DNA of 64,000 bases from Streptomyces sp. ISL-96 (GCF_018614035.1 NZ_JAGGPA010000006.1:124001-188000); one strand, 5' to 3'. Counted from the stretch's first letter, positions 17,703 through 27,137 are shown. Notes: generated by a model not told the origin, from the letters alone. Made by a program: numbers and translations.

Positions 17703-20585
17703 TTACTCCTCCGAAGCCGACGAGCCGTTGGAGGCCGACGCCTTCTTGGCAGCGGTCTTCTTGGCAGCGGTGGTCTTCGCCACCGTCGCCGTGGTCGTCT
17801 TCTTGGCAGCCGTCTTCTTCGCCGCGGCGGTCTTGGCCGTAGCCGTCTTCTTGGCAGCCGTCTTCTTGGCCGGGGCCTTCTTCGCCGGGGCCTTCTTGGT
17901 GGTCTTCTTCTTCACCGGGCCCTTGGCGCGCTTCTCGGCGAGGAGCTCATAACCCCGCTCCGGGGTGATGTCCTCCACGCTGTCGTCGGTCCGCAGCGTC
18001 GCGTTCGTCTCGCCGTCCGTGACGTACGGGCCGAAGCGCCCGTCCTTCACGACCACCGGACGCTCGCTGACCGGGTCCGTACCCAGTTCCCTGAGCGGCG
18101 GCTTGGCGGCCGCGCGGCCCCGCTGCTTGGGCTGGGCGTAGATCGCCAACGCCTCTTCGAGCGTGATCGAGAAGAGCTGGTCCTCGGTCTCCAGGGAGCG
18201 CGAGTCCGTGCCCTTCTTGAGGTACGGGCCGTACCGGCCGTTCTGCGCGGTGATCTCGACACCATCGGCGGGGTCCGTACCGACGACGCGCGGCAGCGAC
18301 ATCAGCTTGAGCGCGTCCTCCAGCGTCACCGTGTCCAGGGACATCGACTTGAAGAGCGACGCCGTCCGCGGCTTGACCGCGTTCTTGCCGGTCTTCGGAG
18401 TGCCCTCGGGAAGGATCTCCGTGACGTACGGGCCGTAGCGGCCGTCCTTCGCCACGATCTGGTGGCCCGTCGCCGGGTCGGTGCCCAGCTCGAAGTCGCC
18501 GCTCGGCTTGGCCAGCAGCTCCTCGGCGTACTCGACGGTCAGCTCGTCGGGCGGCAGGTCGTCCTGCACGTCGGCGCGCTGGTGGCCTTCCGCGTCCTTC
18601 TCGCCGCGCTCCACGTACGGGCCGTAGCGGCCCACCCGCAGCACGATGCCTTCGCCGACCGGGAACGAGGAGATCTCACGGGCGTCGATCGCACCGAGGT
18701 CGGTGACGAGCTCCTTGAGGCCGCCGAGGTGGTCGCCGTCGCCGTTCCCGGCGTCCGCCGCGCCTCCCGGCGCGACACCGGCGTCGGCGTCGCCCTCACC
18801 GAAGTAGAAGCGCTTCAGCCACGGCACGGCCTGGGCCTCGCCCCGCGCGATGCGGTCGAGGTCGTCCTCCATCCTCGCCGTGAAGTCGTAGTCGACGAGC
18901 CGGCCGAAGTGCTTCTCCAGCAGGTTGACCACGGCGAAGCTCAGGAAGGACGGCACGAGCGCCGTGCCCTTCTTGAACACGTACCCGCGGTCGAGGATCG
19001 TGCCGATGATCGAGGCGTACGTCGACGGGCGGCCGATCTCGCGCTCTTCCAGCTCCTTGACCAGCGAGGCCTCGGTGTAGCGGGCCGGCGGCTTGGTGGC
19101 GTGTCCGTCGACCGAGATCTCCTCGGCCGAGAGCGCGTCGCCCTGCGCGACCTGCGGGAGCCTGCGCTCACGGTCGTCGAGCTCGGCGTTCGGGTCGTCG
19201 GCGCCTTCGACGTACGCCTTCATGAAGCCGTGGAAGGTGATCGTCTTGCCGGACGCGGAGAACTCCACGTCCCGGCCGTCGCTCGCCCGGCCGCCGATCT
19301 TCACCGTCACGCTGTTCCCGACGGCGTCCTTCATCTGGGAGGCGACGGTGCGCTTCCAGATCAGCTCGTACAGCCGGAACTGGTCGCCGCTGAGGCCGGT
19401 CTCGGCGGGGGTGCGGAAGCGGTCGCCCGAGGGGCGGATCGCCTCGTGCGCCTCCTGCGCGTTCTTGACCTTCGCGGCGTACGTGCGGGGCTTCTCCGGC
19501 AGGTACTCGGAGCCGTACAGCTGCGTCACCTGGGCACGGGCGGCCTGGACGGCGGTGTCGGACAGCGTCGTGGAGTCCGTACGCATGTACGTGATGAAGC
19601 CGTTCTCGTACAGCTTCTGGGCGACCTGCATCGTGGACTTCGCGCCGAAGCCCAGCTTGCGCGAGGCCTCCTGCTGGAGGGTCGTCGTACGGAAGGGGGC
19701 GTACGGCGAGCGGCGGTACGGCTTCGACTCGACCGAGCGGACGGCGAACGGCGAGTCGGCGAGGGCGGCGGCCAGGGAGCGCGCGTTCGCCTCGTCGAGG
19801 TGAAGGACGTCACTCTTCAGTTGTCCCACGGAGCTGAAATCGCGGCCCTGGGCGATACGCCTGCCGTCGACCGTCGTCAGGCGGGCGACCAGAGAGGACG
19901 GGTCGGAGGCGTCACCGGTGCGTCCCGTGGAGAACGTGCCGGTCAGGTCCCAGTACTCAGCAGAACGAAAAGCGATGCGCTCGCGTTCCCGTACGACGAC
20001 GAGACGTGTGGCGACGGACTGGACACGGCCCGCGGACAGCCGGGGCATGACCTTCTTCCACAGGACCGGCGAGACCTCGTAACCGTAAAGACGGTCGAGG
20101 ATGCGGCGCGTTTCCTGTGCGTCGACCATGGGCTTGTTCAGGTCGCGCGGATTGGACACGGCCTCGCGGATCGCGTCCTTGGTGATCTCGTGGAAGACCA
20201 TCCGGTGGACGGGAACCTTGGGCTTCAGGACTTCGAGGAGGTGCCACGCGATGGCTTCGCCCTCGCGGTCCTCATCGGTGGCGAGGAACAGTTCGTCGGA
20301 CTCCGCCAGGAGCTCCTTGAGCTTCCTGACCTGCGACTTCTTGTCGGCGTTGACGACATAGATCGGCTGGAAGTCGTTCTCTACGTCGACGCCGAGGCGG
20401 CGCACCTCGCCGGTGTACTTGTCGGGCACCTCGGCGGCGCCGTTCGGGAGGTCGCGGATGTGCCCGACGCTCGCCTCGACGACATAGCCAGGGCCGAGGT
20501 AGCCCTTGATCGTCTTCGCCTTGGCGGGCGACTCGACGATGACGAGTCGGCGGCCGCCGTGTGCGGTCTCGCTGGTCGGGGACAA
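17703..20585 (-). CDS. topA: DNA topoisomerase I
   Basis: This 960-residue type IA topoisomerase relaxes negative supercoils. The Toprim domain opens the protein (VIVESPAKAKTI, residues 15-26) and carries DxDxxxE within TDEDREGE (103-110). The active-site tyrosine is Tyr333 in ITYMRTDS. Four to five C-terminal repeats of the GRYGPYV/GRFGPYV type follow, then a Lys/Ala tail (about 890-955, repeated AAKK and APAKK units) replaces the zinc fingers of E. coli TopA. TTG at 20585 is chosen because GGAGAGAAG lies upstream and it yields the family N-terminus MSPTSET. It is usually essential in Streptomyces. Confidence 0.96.
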   Translation of the reverse strand: MSPTSETAHGGRRLVIVESPAKAKTIKGYLGPGYVVEASVGHIRDLPNGAAEVPDKYTGEVRRLGVDVENDFQPIYVVNADKKSQVRKLKELLAESDELFLATDEDREGEAIAWHLLEVLKPKVPVHRMVFHEITKDAIREAVSNPRDLNKPMVDAQETRRILDRLYGYEVSPVLWKKVMPRLSAGRVQSVATRLVVVRERERIAFRSAEYWDLTGTFSTGRTGDASDPSSLVARLTTVDGRRIAQGRDFSSVGQLKSDVLHLDEANARSLAAALADSPFAVRSVESKPYRRSPYAPFRTTTLQQEASRKLGFGAKSTMQVAQKLYENGFITYMRTDSTTLSDTAVQAARAQVTQLYGSEYLPEKPRTYAAKVKNAQEAHEAIRPSGDRFRTPAETGLSGDQFRLYELIWKRTVASQMKDAVGNSVTVKIGGRASDGRDVEFSASGKTITFHGFMKAYVEGADDPNAELDDRERRLPQVAQGDALSAEEISVDGHATKPPARYTEASLVKELEEREIGRPSTYASIIGTILDRGYVFKKGTALVPSFLSFAVVNLLEKHFGRLVDYDFTARMEDDLDRIARGEAQAVPWLKRFYFGEGDADAGVAPGGAADAGNGDGDHLGGLKELVTDLGAIDAREISSFPVGEGIVLRVGRYGPYVERGEKDAEGHQRADVQDDLPPDELTVEYAEELLAKPSGDFELGTDPATGHQIVAKDGRYGPYVTEILPEGTPKTGKNAVKPRTASLFKSMSLDTVTLEDALKLMSLPRVVGTDPADGVEITAQNGRYGPYLKKGTDSRSLETEDQLFSITLEEALAIYAQPKQRGRAAAKPPLRELGTDPVSERPVVVKDGRFGPYVTDGETNATLRTDDSVEDITPERGYELLAEKRAKGPVKKKTTKKAPAKKAPAKKTAAKKTATAKTAAAKKTAAKKTTTATVAKTTAAKKTAAKKASASNGSSASEE

Positions 20586-20797
20586 CTTGGCTCTTCTCTC
20601 CGGTCGACACTCAGTGGTCTGTACGTGACGCTGCGGAGTGTGACGGTACAACCCGCCCCCGTGTCAAACGGCAAAAGCCCGCAACGGCCACTCGAACGGT
20701 AACCCGACTCCCGGCATTCCTGCCGCCCGGACCGCCCGACCGCCTCTGCGGGACCCCGCCGGAGACCTCGTGTAGATCCCGTGTGGATCTCTTCCGA

Positions 20798-20995
20798 TCA
20801 GATCCGGCCGAAACACCACACTCCGAGAAAGACGAAGGCTGACCCGAAGGCGGTGGCCAGCGCGAAAGAGATCGCGGGGCTCGTTCCGTACGCCACCGGC
20901 GCGCGATGCAGGGCACGCGCCCCCGTCCACCACAGCAGTCCGGTCCCGAACAGCGTGAACGCCGCTCCGGCGAAAACCGCTGGCCCGCTCTCCAT
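20798..20995 (-). CDS. Small two-helix membrane protein
   Basis: The 65-residue product is mostly hydrophobic, with two predicted membrane helices (about residues 8-28 and 42-62) joined by a short basic loop. ATG at 20995 has GAGGGG about seven bases upstream; an in-frame GTG five codons earlier overlaps that site and is less likely. It lies between the methyltransferase and topA on the same strand. No function can be assigned. Confidence 0.65.
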   Translation of the reverse strand: MESGPAVFAGAAFTLFGTGLLWWTGARALHRAPVAYGTSPAISFALATAFGSAFVFLGVWCFGRI

Positions 20996-21127
20996 CCCCG
21001 TACCCCTCACCGTCGCCGACCTGGTTCCCCGGACGGTGAGGCTGGCACCCCCGGAACACCGCCCGGCGACCTGGACGCGAACTGCCGGTGAACGGCATGC
21101 GGGCGGCAGGGGGCTGAGCCGGCCGGC

Positions 21128-22648
21128 TCAGTCCAGCGGCTCCAGGAACCCCTGCTCCACCAGCAGCCGGATCGCCTCGGGCGTACGGTCCCGCAGCAGC
21201 ACCGGGTCCTCGCCGAGCAGTTGCGCGATGGCGTCGAGAATGCGGCCCGCGCTGAGCGATCCGTCGGACACCCCGGCGAAGCCCGCGCCGACCGTGTCGA
21301 CCTTCGTCGCGCGCCGCATTCCGCGGTTCTGGCGGAGCACCACGTACTCCGGGTCCTCCGCGCCCGGCAGCCCGATCTGCTCCTGCACGACTTCGTCGGC
21401 GAGCTTGAAGTGGCCGGCCAGCAGCGCCGCGTCGTCATGTGTCCGCAGGTAGTCCTGGCGCTCGAAATGGGCCCGTACGACCGGACCGAGAGGCTGCTCG
21501 ACGGGGTGCGGCCACTCCTCGATGGTGATCGAGGGGATGTCGGCGCCGGACTTGCGCAGCGTGATCCAGCCGAAGCCGACGCCCTTGGTCTTGCGGGCCT
21601 CGAATTCGTCGAGCCAGGCTTCATAGCGCGCGGCGTACTCCGCGGGATCGCAGCGGTGGTCGCCGCTGTCGCGCAGCCACAGTTCGGCGTACTGCGTGAT
21701 GTCCTGCATCTCGCGCTGCACGATCCACGCGTCGCACCCGCGCGGCACCCAGGAGCGCAGCCGCTCCTGCCAATCCTCGCCCTCCACGTGCTGCCAGTTG
21801 GCGAGGAACTGCGCGTACCCCCCGTCGTTCAGCCGCTCCCCCGCTCCCTGAACGAGCAGGCGGCACAGATCGTCCCCGCCCATCCCGCCGTCGCGGTACG
21901 TCAGCCGTGCACCCGGCGAGATGACGAAGGGCGGGTTGGACACGATCAGGTCGAACGTCTCCTCGCCCACGGGCTCGTAGAGCGAGCCCTGCCGCAGATC
22001 GGCTTCGGGCGCCCCGGAGAGCCCGAGTGTGAGCCGCGCGAACTGGAGGGCGCGCGGGTTCAGGTCGGTGGCGGTGACCTTCACCGCGTGCTGCGCGGCG
22101 TGCAGTGCCTGGATGCCGGACCCGGTGCCGAGGTCGAGGGCGCTGGAGACCGGCGCACGGACGGTGATCCCGGCGAGCGTGGTGGACGCGCCGCCGACGC
22201 CGAGGACGACATCCTCGTCGCGGGTGCCCGCGCCACCGGCGCCGCCGACCGCGCGGCCGAGGTCGGAGACGATGAACCAGTCCTGGCCCTCCTCGCCGCC
22301 GTAGGGCCGTACGTCCACAGTGGCCCGTACGCCGCCGTCCGCGCCCCCGCCCCCGTCCGCAACCTCGCGCACCAGCCAGCCGTCGGCCAGGCACTGCTCC
22401 AGGGGCAGGGCGGCGCGGGCGCGGTCGGTCGGCACGGCCTGCTGGAGCAGGAAGAGCCGCACGAGCGTTTCGAGCGGGCTGCCGCCGCGCGTGCAGCGCA
22501 GAGCGGGCACGGTCTCGCTGCGGGCGAGCGCCGCGTACGCGGGCGCGCCGAGCAGTTCGAGCAGCCCGTCGGCGGTGAATTCGGCGGCGAGGAGCGCGTC
22601 GCGGAGGCGGGCGGAACTTTCGGGCGCGGGGAGTCTGGTCGTACTCAC
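21128..22648 (-). CDS. NPPF-type SAM-dependent methyltransferase (HemK/RsmC-like)
   Basis: This 506-residue protein has an N-terminal wing (about 1-160) of the type found in actinobacterial NPPF methyltransferases. A Rossmann methyltransferase follows, with motif I DLGTGSG (172-178) and catalytic motif NPPF (238-241). NPPF-class enzymes methylate exocyclic or amide nitrogens in rRNA or glutamine of release factors; which applies here cannot be told from sequence alone. The C-terminal 150 residues look like a winged-helix or substrate-binding part. The gene is a conserved neighbour of topA in Streptomyces and is preceded by a terminator for the upstream lipoprotein gene. Confidence 0.85.
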   Translation of the reverse strand: MSTTRLPAPESSARLRDALLAAEFTADGLLELLGAPAYAALARSETVPALRCTRGGSPLETLVRLFLLQQAVPTDRARAALPLEQCLADGWLVREVADGGGGADGGVRATVDVRPYGGEEGQDWFIVSDLGRAVGGAGGAGTRDEDVVLGVGGASTTLAGITVRAPVSSALDLGTGSGIQALHAAQHAVKVTATDLNPRALQFARLTLGLSGAPEADLRQGSLYEPVGEETFDLIVSNPPFVISPGARLTYRDGGMGGDDLCRLLVQGAGERLNDGGYAQFLANWQHVEGEDWQERLRSWVPRGCDAWIVQREMQDITQYAELWLRDSGDHRCDPAEYAARYEAWLDEFEARKTKGVGFGWITLRKSGADIPSITIEEWPHPVEQPLGPVVRAHFERQDYLRTHDDAALLAGHFKLADEVVQEQIGLPGAEDPEYVVLRQNRGMRRATKVDTVGAGFAGVSDGSLSAGRILDAIAQLLGEDPVLLRDRTPEAIRLLVEQGFLEPLD

Positions 22649-22679
22649 CCGGCCATTGTCGCCGCTGCCACTGACAAAA

Positions 22680-22721
22680 GCCGCGCGGCCCGGCCCCCTT
22701 GTGGGGATCGTGCCGCGCGGC
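22680..22721 (-). terminator. Terminator after the lipoprotein gene
   Basis: Two copies of the self-complementary GCCGCGCGGC (22680-22689 and 22712-22721) pair around a GC-rich loop. On the minus strand the stem is followed by TTTTGTC, a short T tract. Confidence 0.75.
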
Positions 22722-22740
22722 AGGGCCGTATGCGCCGTGG

Positions 22741-23322
22741 TTACGCGTCCGGGCCCGGCGGGGTGGCGGGCGTCGCGCCGGGCTTCTGGCAGCCGGGCTG
22801 CTTGGCCATCGCCTTGCCGACCTCGCCCGACTGGAGCTTCTGGAGCGCGCGGTCGCCGCTCCTGCTGATCTTGTTCAGTTCGTCGGCGACGCCCTTGAGG
22901 CCGTCGGCGAACTTCGCCTGGTCGTCGGTGTCGAGCCCGTCGACCTGCTTCCGCAGCCCGGCGTACGCCGCCGAGGAGGCGTTGAGCTCCTTGACCGCGT
23001 CCTTCTGGGTCGTCTCGCCGTCGTCGACCGGCGGGGGACCCGCCTTGTCCACGGCGGTGGCCATCGCCTTGTAGGCGTCCGAGATCTGCTGGAAGGCGCG
23101 GGAGTCCGTCCGCTGGACGTCGACGGGCTTGCTGTTGTCCGCGGTCTGCTTCTGGATGGAGGTGTTGGCGTCCGAGATCTTCTTCAGCTGGGGCTGGACC
23201 TGGTCGCAGACCGTCTTCGCCCAGTCGTTGACCTTGTCGTCACTGTCGTCGTCGCCGCAGCCGGACAGCGCCATTGCCAGTACCGCACCGCCGGACAGCG
23301 CGGCCGCAAACTTCTTGTTCAC
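22741..23322 (-). CDS. Small secreted lipoprotein of unknown function
   Basis: This 193-residue exported protein starts at GTG 23322 (VNKKF), with GGAAGG upstream. A hydrophobic signal follows, ending in lipobox ALSG-Cys. The mature part is acidic near its start, then mostly alpha-helical with heptad-like Leu/Ala/Val spacing, two Cys residues and a Pro-rich end. It looks like a membrane-anchored helical bundle of the type common in actinomycetes. It sits between hppA and the methyltransferase on the same strand, with a terminator on each side, so it is probably monocistronic. Function unknown. Confidence 0.8.
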   Translation of the reverse strand: MNKKFAAALSGGAVLAMALSGCGDDDSDDKVNDWAKTVCDQVQPQLKKISDANTSIQKQTADNSKPVDVQRTDSRAFQQISDAYKAMATAVDKAGPPPVDDGETTQKDAVKELNASSAAYAGLRKQVDGLDTDDQAKFADGLKGVADELNKISRSGDRALQKLQSGEVGKAMAKQPGCQKPGATPATPPGPDA

Positions 23323-23468
23323 CGGATTGGTCCCTTCCAAGGCTCTCGGCCCCGGAACATACACGCCAAGTGGGCGACAACCGCATGCCGTACGTCCGGT
23401 ACATAGGCTATTGAAGCCATTTGCACCAAGCGAGAGACACCTCACGAAACAGCCGCGGAACAGCGGCA

Positions 23469-23506
23469 GCGGGCGGACGCCGCGTCACCGCGCGCCGTCC
23501 GCCCGC
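23469..23506 (-). terminator. Terminator after hppA
   Basis: GCGGGCGGAC (23469-23478) pairs perfectly with GTCCGCCCGC (23497-23506) across an 18-base GC-rich loop, 27 bases beyond the hppA stop. Confidence 0.7.
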
Positions 23507-23532
23507 CGTCTGATCAGGCGTTACGACTACTC

Positions 23533-25950
23533 CTACGAGACGACCTTGGACGGCACCGGCGGATCCGCCGGCTTGGGTACCCGCCCGGAGACGCCTCCGG
23601 AGTTGTCTTCGTCACCCACGGCGATTCCGCGCCGCTTGGAGACGTACACCGCGCCGACGACGACGGCGATGGCGAGCGTCGCCACCACCGCCCGCACTCC
23701 GGCGCTGGCGTCGGCCCCGTAACTGAACTGCACCACGGCGGGCGCGATGAGCAGCGCCACCAGGTTCATCACCTTCAGCAGCGGGTTGATCGCGGGACCG
23801 GCGGTGTCCTTGAACGGGTCGCCGACCGTGTCGCCGATGACGGTCGCGGCGTGGGCGTCGCTGCCCTTGCCGCCGTGATGACCGTCCTCGACGAGTTTCT
23901 TGGCGTTGTCCCACGCGCCGCCGGAGTTGGCGAGGAAGACGGCCATCAGCGTGCCGGTTCCGATGGCTCCCGCGAGGAACGAGCCGAGCGCGCCGACTCC
24001 GAGCGAGAAGCCGACCGCGATCGGCGTCAGCACGGCGAGCAGACCTGGTGTGGTCAGCTCGCGCAGCGCGTCCTTGGTGCAGATGTCGACCACCCGGCCG
24101 TACTCCGGCTTCTCCGTGTAGTCCATGATCCCGGGGTGCTCGCGGAACTGCCGCCGCACCTCGAAGACCACCGCGCCCGCCGACCTGGACACCGCGTTGA
24201 TCGCCAGCCCCGAGAAGAGGAAGACGACCGCGGAGCCGAGCATCAGCCCGACCAGGTTGTTGGGCTGGGAGATGTCCATCTGGAGGCCCAGCTCTCCGAC
24301 TTTCGCCCCGACGTCGTCGCGTGCCGTCGCGATGGCGTCCTTGTACGAGCCGAACAGCGCCGCCGCGGCGAGGACCGCGGTGGCGATGGCGATGCCCTTG
24401 GTGATGGCCTTGGTGGTGTTGCCGACGGCGTCCAGGTCGGTGAGGACCTGCGCGCCCGCGCCCGTGACGTCGCCGGACATCTCGGCGATGCCCTGCGCGT
24501 TGTCGGAGACGGGGCCGAAGGTGTCCATGGCGACGATGACACCGACGGTGGTGAGCAGGCCGGTGCCGGCCAGGGCCACCGCGAAGAGGGCGAGCATGAC
24601 CGACGTACCGCCGAGCAGGAACGCGCCGTACACGCCGAGGCCGATGAGCAGCGCGGTGTAGACCGCGGACTCCAGGCCGATGGCGATGCCGGCGAGGACG
24701 ACGGTGGCGGGGCCCGTCAGCGAGGACTTGCCGATGTCCCTTACGGGGCGTCGGTTGGTCTCGGTGAAATACCCCGTCAGTTGCTGGATCAGGGCGGCCA
24801 GGACGATGCCGATGGCGACGGCGACGAGCGCCAGCACCCTCGGGTCGCCATCGTGTCCCTTGACGACGGCGTCGGTCACGCCGTCGAGGTCGGCGTACGA
24901 GGACGGGAGGTAGACGAAGACCGCCACCGCGACCAGGACGAGGGAGATCGCCGCGGAGATGAAGAAGCCGCGGTTGATGGCGGACATTCCGCTGCGGTCG
25001 GCGCGCCGCGGGGCAACCGCGAAGATGCCGATCATCGCGGTGACCACGCCGATCGCCGGAACGATCAGCGGGAAGGCCAGTCCGGCGTCGCCGAAGGCGA
25101 CCTTGCCGAGGATGAGCGCCGCGACGAGCGTCACGGCGTACGACTCGAAGAGGTCGGCCGCCATGCCCGCGCAGTCGCCGACGTTGTCGCCCACGTTGTC
25201 GGCGATGGTCGCGGCATTGCGCGGATCGTCCTCCGGAATGCCCTGTTCGACCTTGCCGACCAGGTCGGCGCCCACGTCGGCGGCCTTCGTGAAGATGCCG
25301 CCGCCCACTCGCATGAACATCGCGATGAGCGCGGCGCCGAGCCCGAACCCCTCCAGCACCTTGGGCGCGTCGGCGGCGTACACGAGGACCACACAGGAGG
25401 CACCGAGCAGACCGAGGCCCACCGTGAACATGCCGACCACGCCGCCCGTACGGAAAGCGATCTTCATCGCTTTGTGCGAGACAGCCGTCAGATCCTTTTC
25501 CGGCTCGCCCTCGGCCGGGGTGGCTTCACGCGCGGCGGCCGCCACGCGCACATTGCTGCGTACGGCCAGACGCATCCCGATGTAACCCGTCGCCGCCGAG
25601 AAAAGCGCGCCGACCAGGAAGAATACGGAACGTCCGGCGCGCTGCGACCAGTTGTCGGCCGGAAGCAGCAAGAGCAGGAAAAACACCACGACGGCGAAAA
25701 CGCCGAGTGTGCGCAACTGCCGTGCAAGATAGGCATTCGCGCCCTCCTGCACCGCCGCGGCGATCTCTTTCATCTTGTCGGTGCCTTCGCCGGCTGCCAG
25801 TACCTGACGTACCAGCAGCTGGGCGACGACCAGGGCCGCCAGTGCCACTACGGCGATGACGATCACGATGATCCGGTTCTCGTCGGTGAGTACCGCGGCC
25901 GCGAGAGTAGAGGGGTGGTCCAGCTGCTGCGATGTGAAGAGCCCCGCCAT
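23533..25950 (-). CDS. hppA: Proton-translocating membrane pyrophosphatase (K+-independent type)
   Basis: This 805-residue integral membrane pump couples pyrophosphate hydrolysis to proton export. The substrate loop DVGADLVGKVEQGIPEDDPR and the NVGDNVGDCAGMAADLFES stretch are intact. The cation-selectivity segment reads GNTTKA. Lys in this position (where K+-dependent enzymes have Ala) marks the potassium-independent class. About sixteen hydrophobic helices are readable. ATG at 25950 is chosen because AAGGAGGA precedes it by five bases; the frame extends 34 codons further upstream without a better start. It is flanked by terminators on both sides. Confidence 0.95.
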   Translation of the reverse strand: MAGLFTSQQLDHPSTLAAAVLTDENRIIVIVIAVVALAALVVAQLLVRQVLAAGEGTDKMKEIAAAVQEGANAYLARQLRTLGVFAVVVFFLLLLLPADNWSQRAGRSVFFLVGALFSAATGYIGMRLAVRSNVRVAAAAREATPAEGEPEKDLTAVSHKAMKIAFRTGGVVGMFTVGLGLLGASCVVLVYAADAPKVLEGFGLGAALIAMFMRVGGGIFTKAADVGADLVGKVEQGIPEDDPRNAATIADNVGDNVGDCAGMAADLFESYAVTLVAALILGKVAFGDAGLAFPLIVPAIGVVTAMIGIFAVAPRRADRSGMSAINRGFFISAAISLVLVAVAVFVYLPSSYADLDGVTDAVVKGHDGDPRVLALVAVAIGIVLAALIQQLTGYFTETNRRPVRDIGKSSLTGPATVVLAGIAIGLESAVYTALLIGLGVYGAFLLGGTSVMLALFAVALAGTGLLTTVGVIVAMDTFGPVSDNAQGIAEMSGDVTGAGAQVLTDLDAVGNTTKAITKGIAIATAVLAAAALFGSYKDAIATARDDVGAKVGELGLQMDISQPNNLVGLMLGSAVVFLFSGLAINAVSRSAGAVVFEVRRQFREHPGIMDYTEKPEYGRVVDICTKDALRELTTPGLLAVLTPIAVGFSLGVGALGSFLAGAIGTGTLMAVFLANSGGAWDNAKKLVEDGHHGGKGSDAHAATVIGDTVGDPFKDTAGPAINPLLKVMNLVALLIAPAVVQFSYGADASAGVRAVVATLAIAVVVGAVYVSKRRGIAVGDEDNSGGVSGRVPKPADPPVPSKVVS

Positions 25951-26155
25951 TCGTCCTCCTTGACGCTCAGCGCTCAAGATGTGGACGGATTGTAGGGAGC
26001 GGAAGCTGATCAAAACAGAGCGCCGCAAACCGAATTGACCTTCGCTTGCCACTCAGCAAATGATCGCGTTCCCGCAATCCCCTCAAAAGCGGTAATGGGG
26101 CAAACGCATTGACGATTTCGGAATGATCTCCGGGAAAGATCTAGGGAAATACGAA

Positions 26156-26176
26156 AGGCCCTGCTCAGCAGGGCCT
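26156..26176 (-). terminator. Terminator of the bldG transcript
   Basis: AGGCCCTGC and GCAGGGCCT form a 9-bp stem with a three-base loop. On the minus strand it is followed by the T-rich TTCGTATTTCCC. It lies about 40 bases beyond the anti-sigma factor gene. Confidence 0.8.
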
Positions 26177-26213
26177 CACGGAAAAGATCCGGTCCACAGG
26201 AACCGGCGGAAAA

Positions 26214-26690
26214 TCAGGGGGACAGGGCCGCCGGTGTCGTCGGCCAGGTCATGCGGATGGTGCCGCCGGACGCGCCGGTGACGACTTCGACATCGTCGAC
26301 CAGTCCACTGATGACGGCCAACCCCATCTCGTCCTCACCGTCGGAATCGGCGTCGGAGTCGGCGCCGCGTCCCCCGGACTCGGACCCGGCCCCGGTGGCG
26401 CCACGCACCCCGGGGACCGATCCGGCCGCACCACCCGAACCAGGCACCTCGTCCCCGACCTCGATGGAGAACGACTTCTCCTCCTCGGTCAGAGCGACCC
26501 GGACCGGAGCCGAGATGCCATTGCTGCGGTGGAGCCCCACCGCACGGGTGCACGCTTCGCCGACCGCGAGTCGGACTTCGTCCAGCACCGCCTCGTCCAC
26601 CCCTGCCCGGCGCGCCACGGCGGCCGCCACCAGGCGGGCCGTCCTGACGTGCTCGGGCTGGGCGCTGAAGCGGAGTTCAACGGTGGCCAT
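26214..26690 (-). CDS. Anti-sigma factor-like GHKL protein, BldG partner
   Basis: This 158-residue protein is the positional and sequence counterpart of the anti-sigma factor encoded after bldG in S. coelicolor (SCO3548). It belongs to the RsbW/SpoIIAB fold: helices 1-55, then a strand pair. The N-box region reads GEACTRAV (44-51) with Arg49 where classical RsbW kinases carry the Mg-ATP-binding Asn. The glycine lid (about 80-121) is replaced by a Gly/Ser/Asp-rich stretch ending in DSDADSDGEDE. GLVDDVEVV resembles the family C-terminus. It probably binds BldG and a sigma factor; kinase activity is doubtful on sequence. It follows bldG by 93 bases. Confidence 0.87.
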   Translation of the reverse strand: MATVELRFSAQPEHVRTARLVAAAVARRAGVDEAVLDEVRLAVGEACTRAVGLHRSNGISAPVRVALTEEEKSFSIEVGDEVPGSGGAAGSVPGVRGATGAGSESGGRGADSDADSDGEDEMGLAVISGLVDDVEVVTGASGGTIRMTWPTTPAALSP

Positions 26691-26783
26691 CTGCGGTCCC
26701 CCTCGGACGTACGGGCGTGCTTGTCAGGGGCCCTGGCCTGCGCCCGGTGCCCCTGGTTGTTCTTCCGGTTGTCCCGGAAGCCG

Positions 26784-27137
26784 TCAGTCGGTGGCGTTGA
26801 CGGCTTCGTCGACCGAGGTGTGAATGGGGAACACCTTGGTCAGCCCGGTGATTCGGAAGATCTTGAGAATGCGCTCCTGGTTGCAGACCAGTCGCAGCGA
26901 GCCCTCATGGGCCCGCACACGCTTGAGTCCGCCCACGAGCACGCCGAGCCCGGTGGAGTCGAGGAAGTCCACGCCCTCCATGTCGACAACCAGGTGGTAG
27001 CTGCCGTCGTTCACCAACTCGACCAACTGCTCGCGCAGCTTGGGCGCGGTATACACATCAATCTCGCCACCGACCTCGACGACCGTACGGTCGCCACCAG
27101 GTCCAGACACGTTGCGAGTCGACAGGGACAGGTCCAC
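26784..27137 (-). CDS. bldG: Anti-sigma factor antagonist BldG
   Basis: This 117-residue STAS-domain anti-anti-sigma factor is needed in Streptomyces for aerial mycelium and antibiotic production. The phosphorylation motif DSTGLG places the target serine at residue 61. The sequence [11 protein letters not shown] before it is the invariant core. The known S. coelicolor protein is four residues shorter; here an SGPG insertion sits at residues 11-14, just before strand one. The ATG at 27137 follows a GAGGATC-type site. It is divergent from the helicase gene with only 81 bases between starts, and is followed by its anti-sigma partner, with which it is normally co-transcribed. Confidence 0.96.
   Translation of the reverse strand: MDLSLSTRNVSGPGGDRTVVEVGGEIDVYTAPKLREQLVELVNDGSYHLVVDMEGVDFLDSTGLGVLVGGLKRVRAHEGSLRLVCNQERILKIFRITGLTKVFPIHTSVDEAVNATD

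Noticed and set aside
17445-20702. A 1085-codon open frame on the plus strand opposite topA
   Set aside because: It is the antisense shadow of topA. The protein is low-complexity and Arg/Val/Gly-rich with no recognisable domain.
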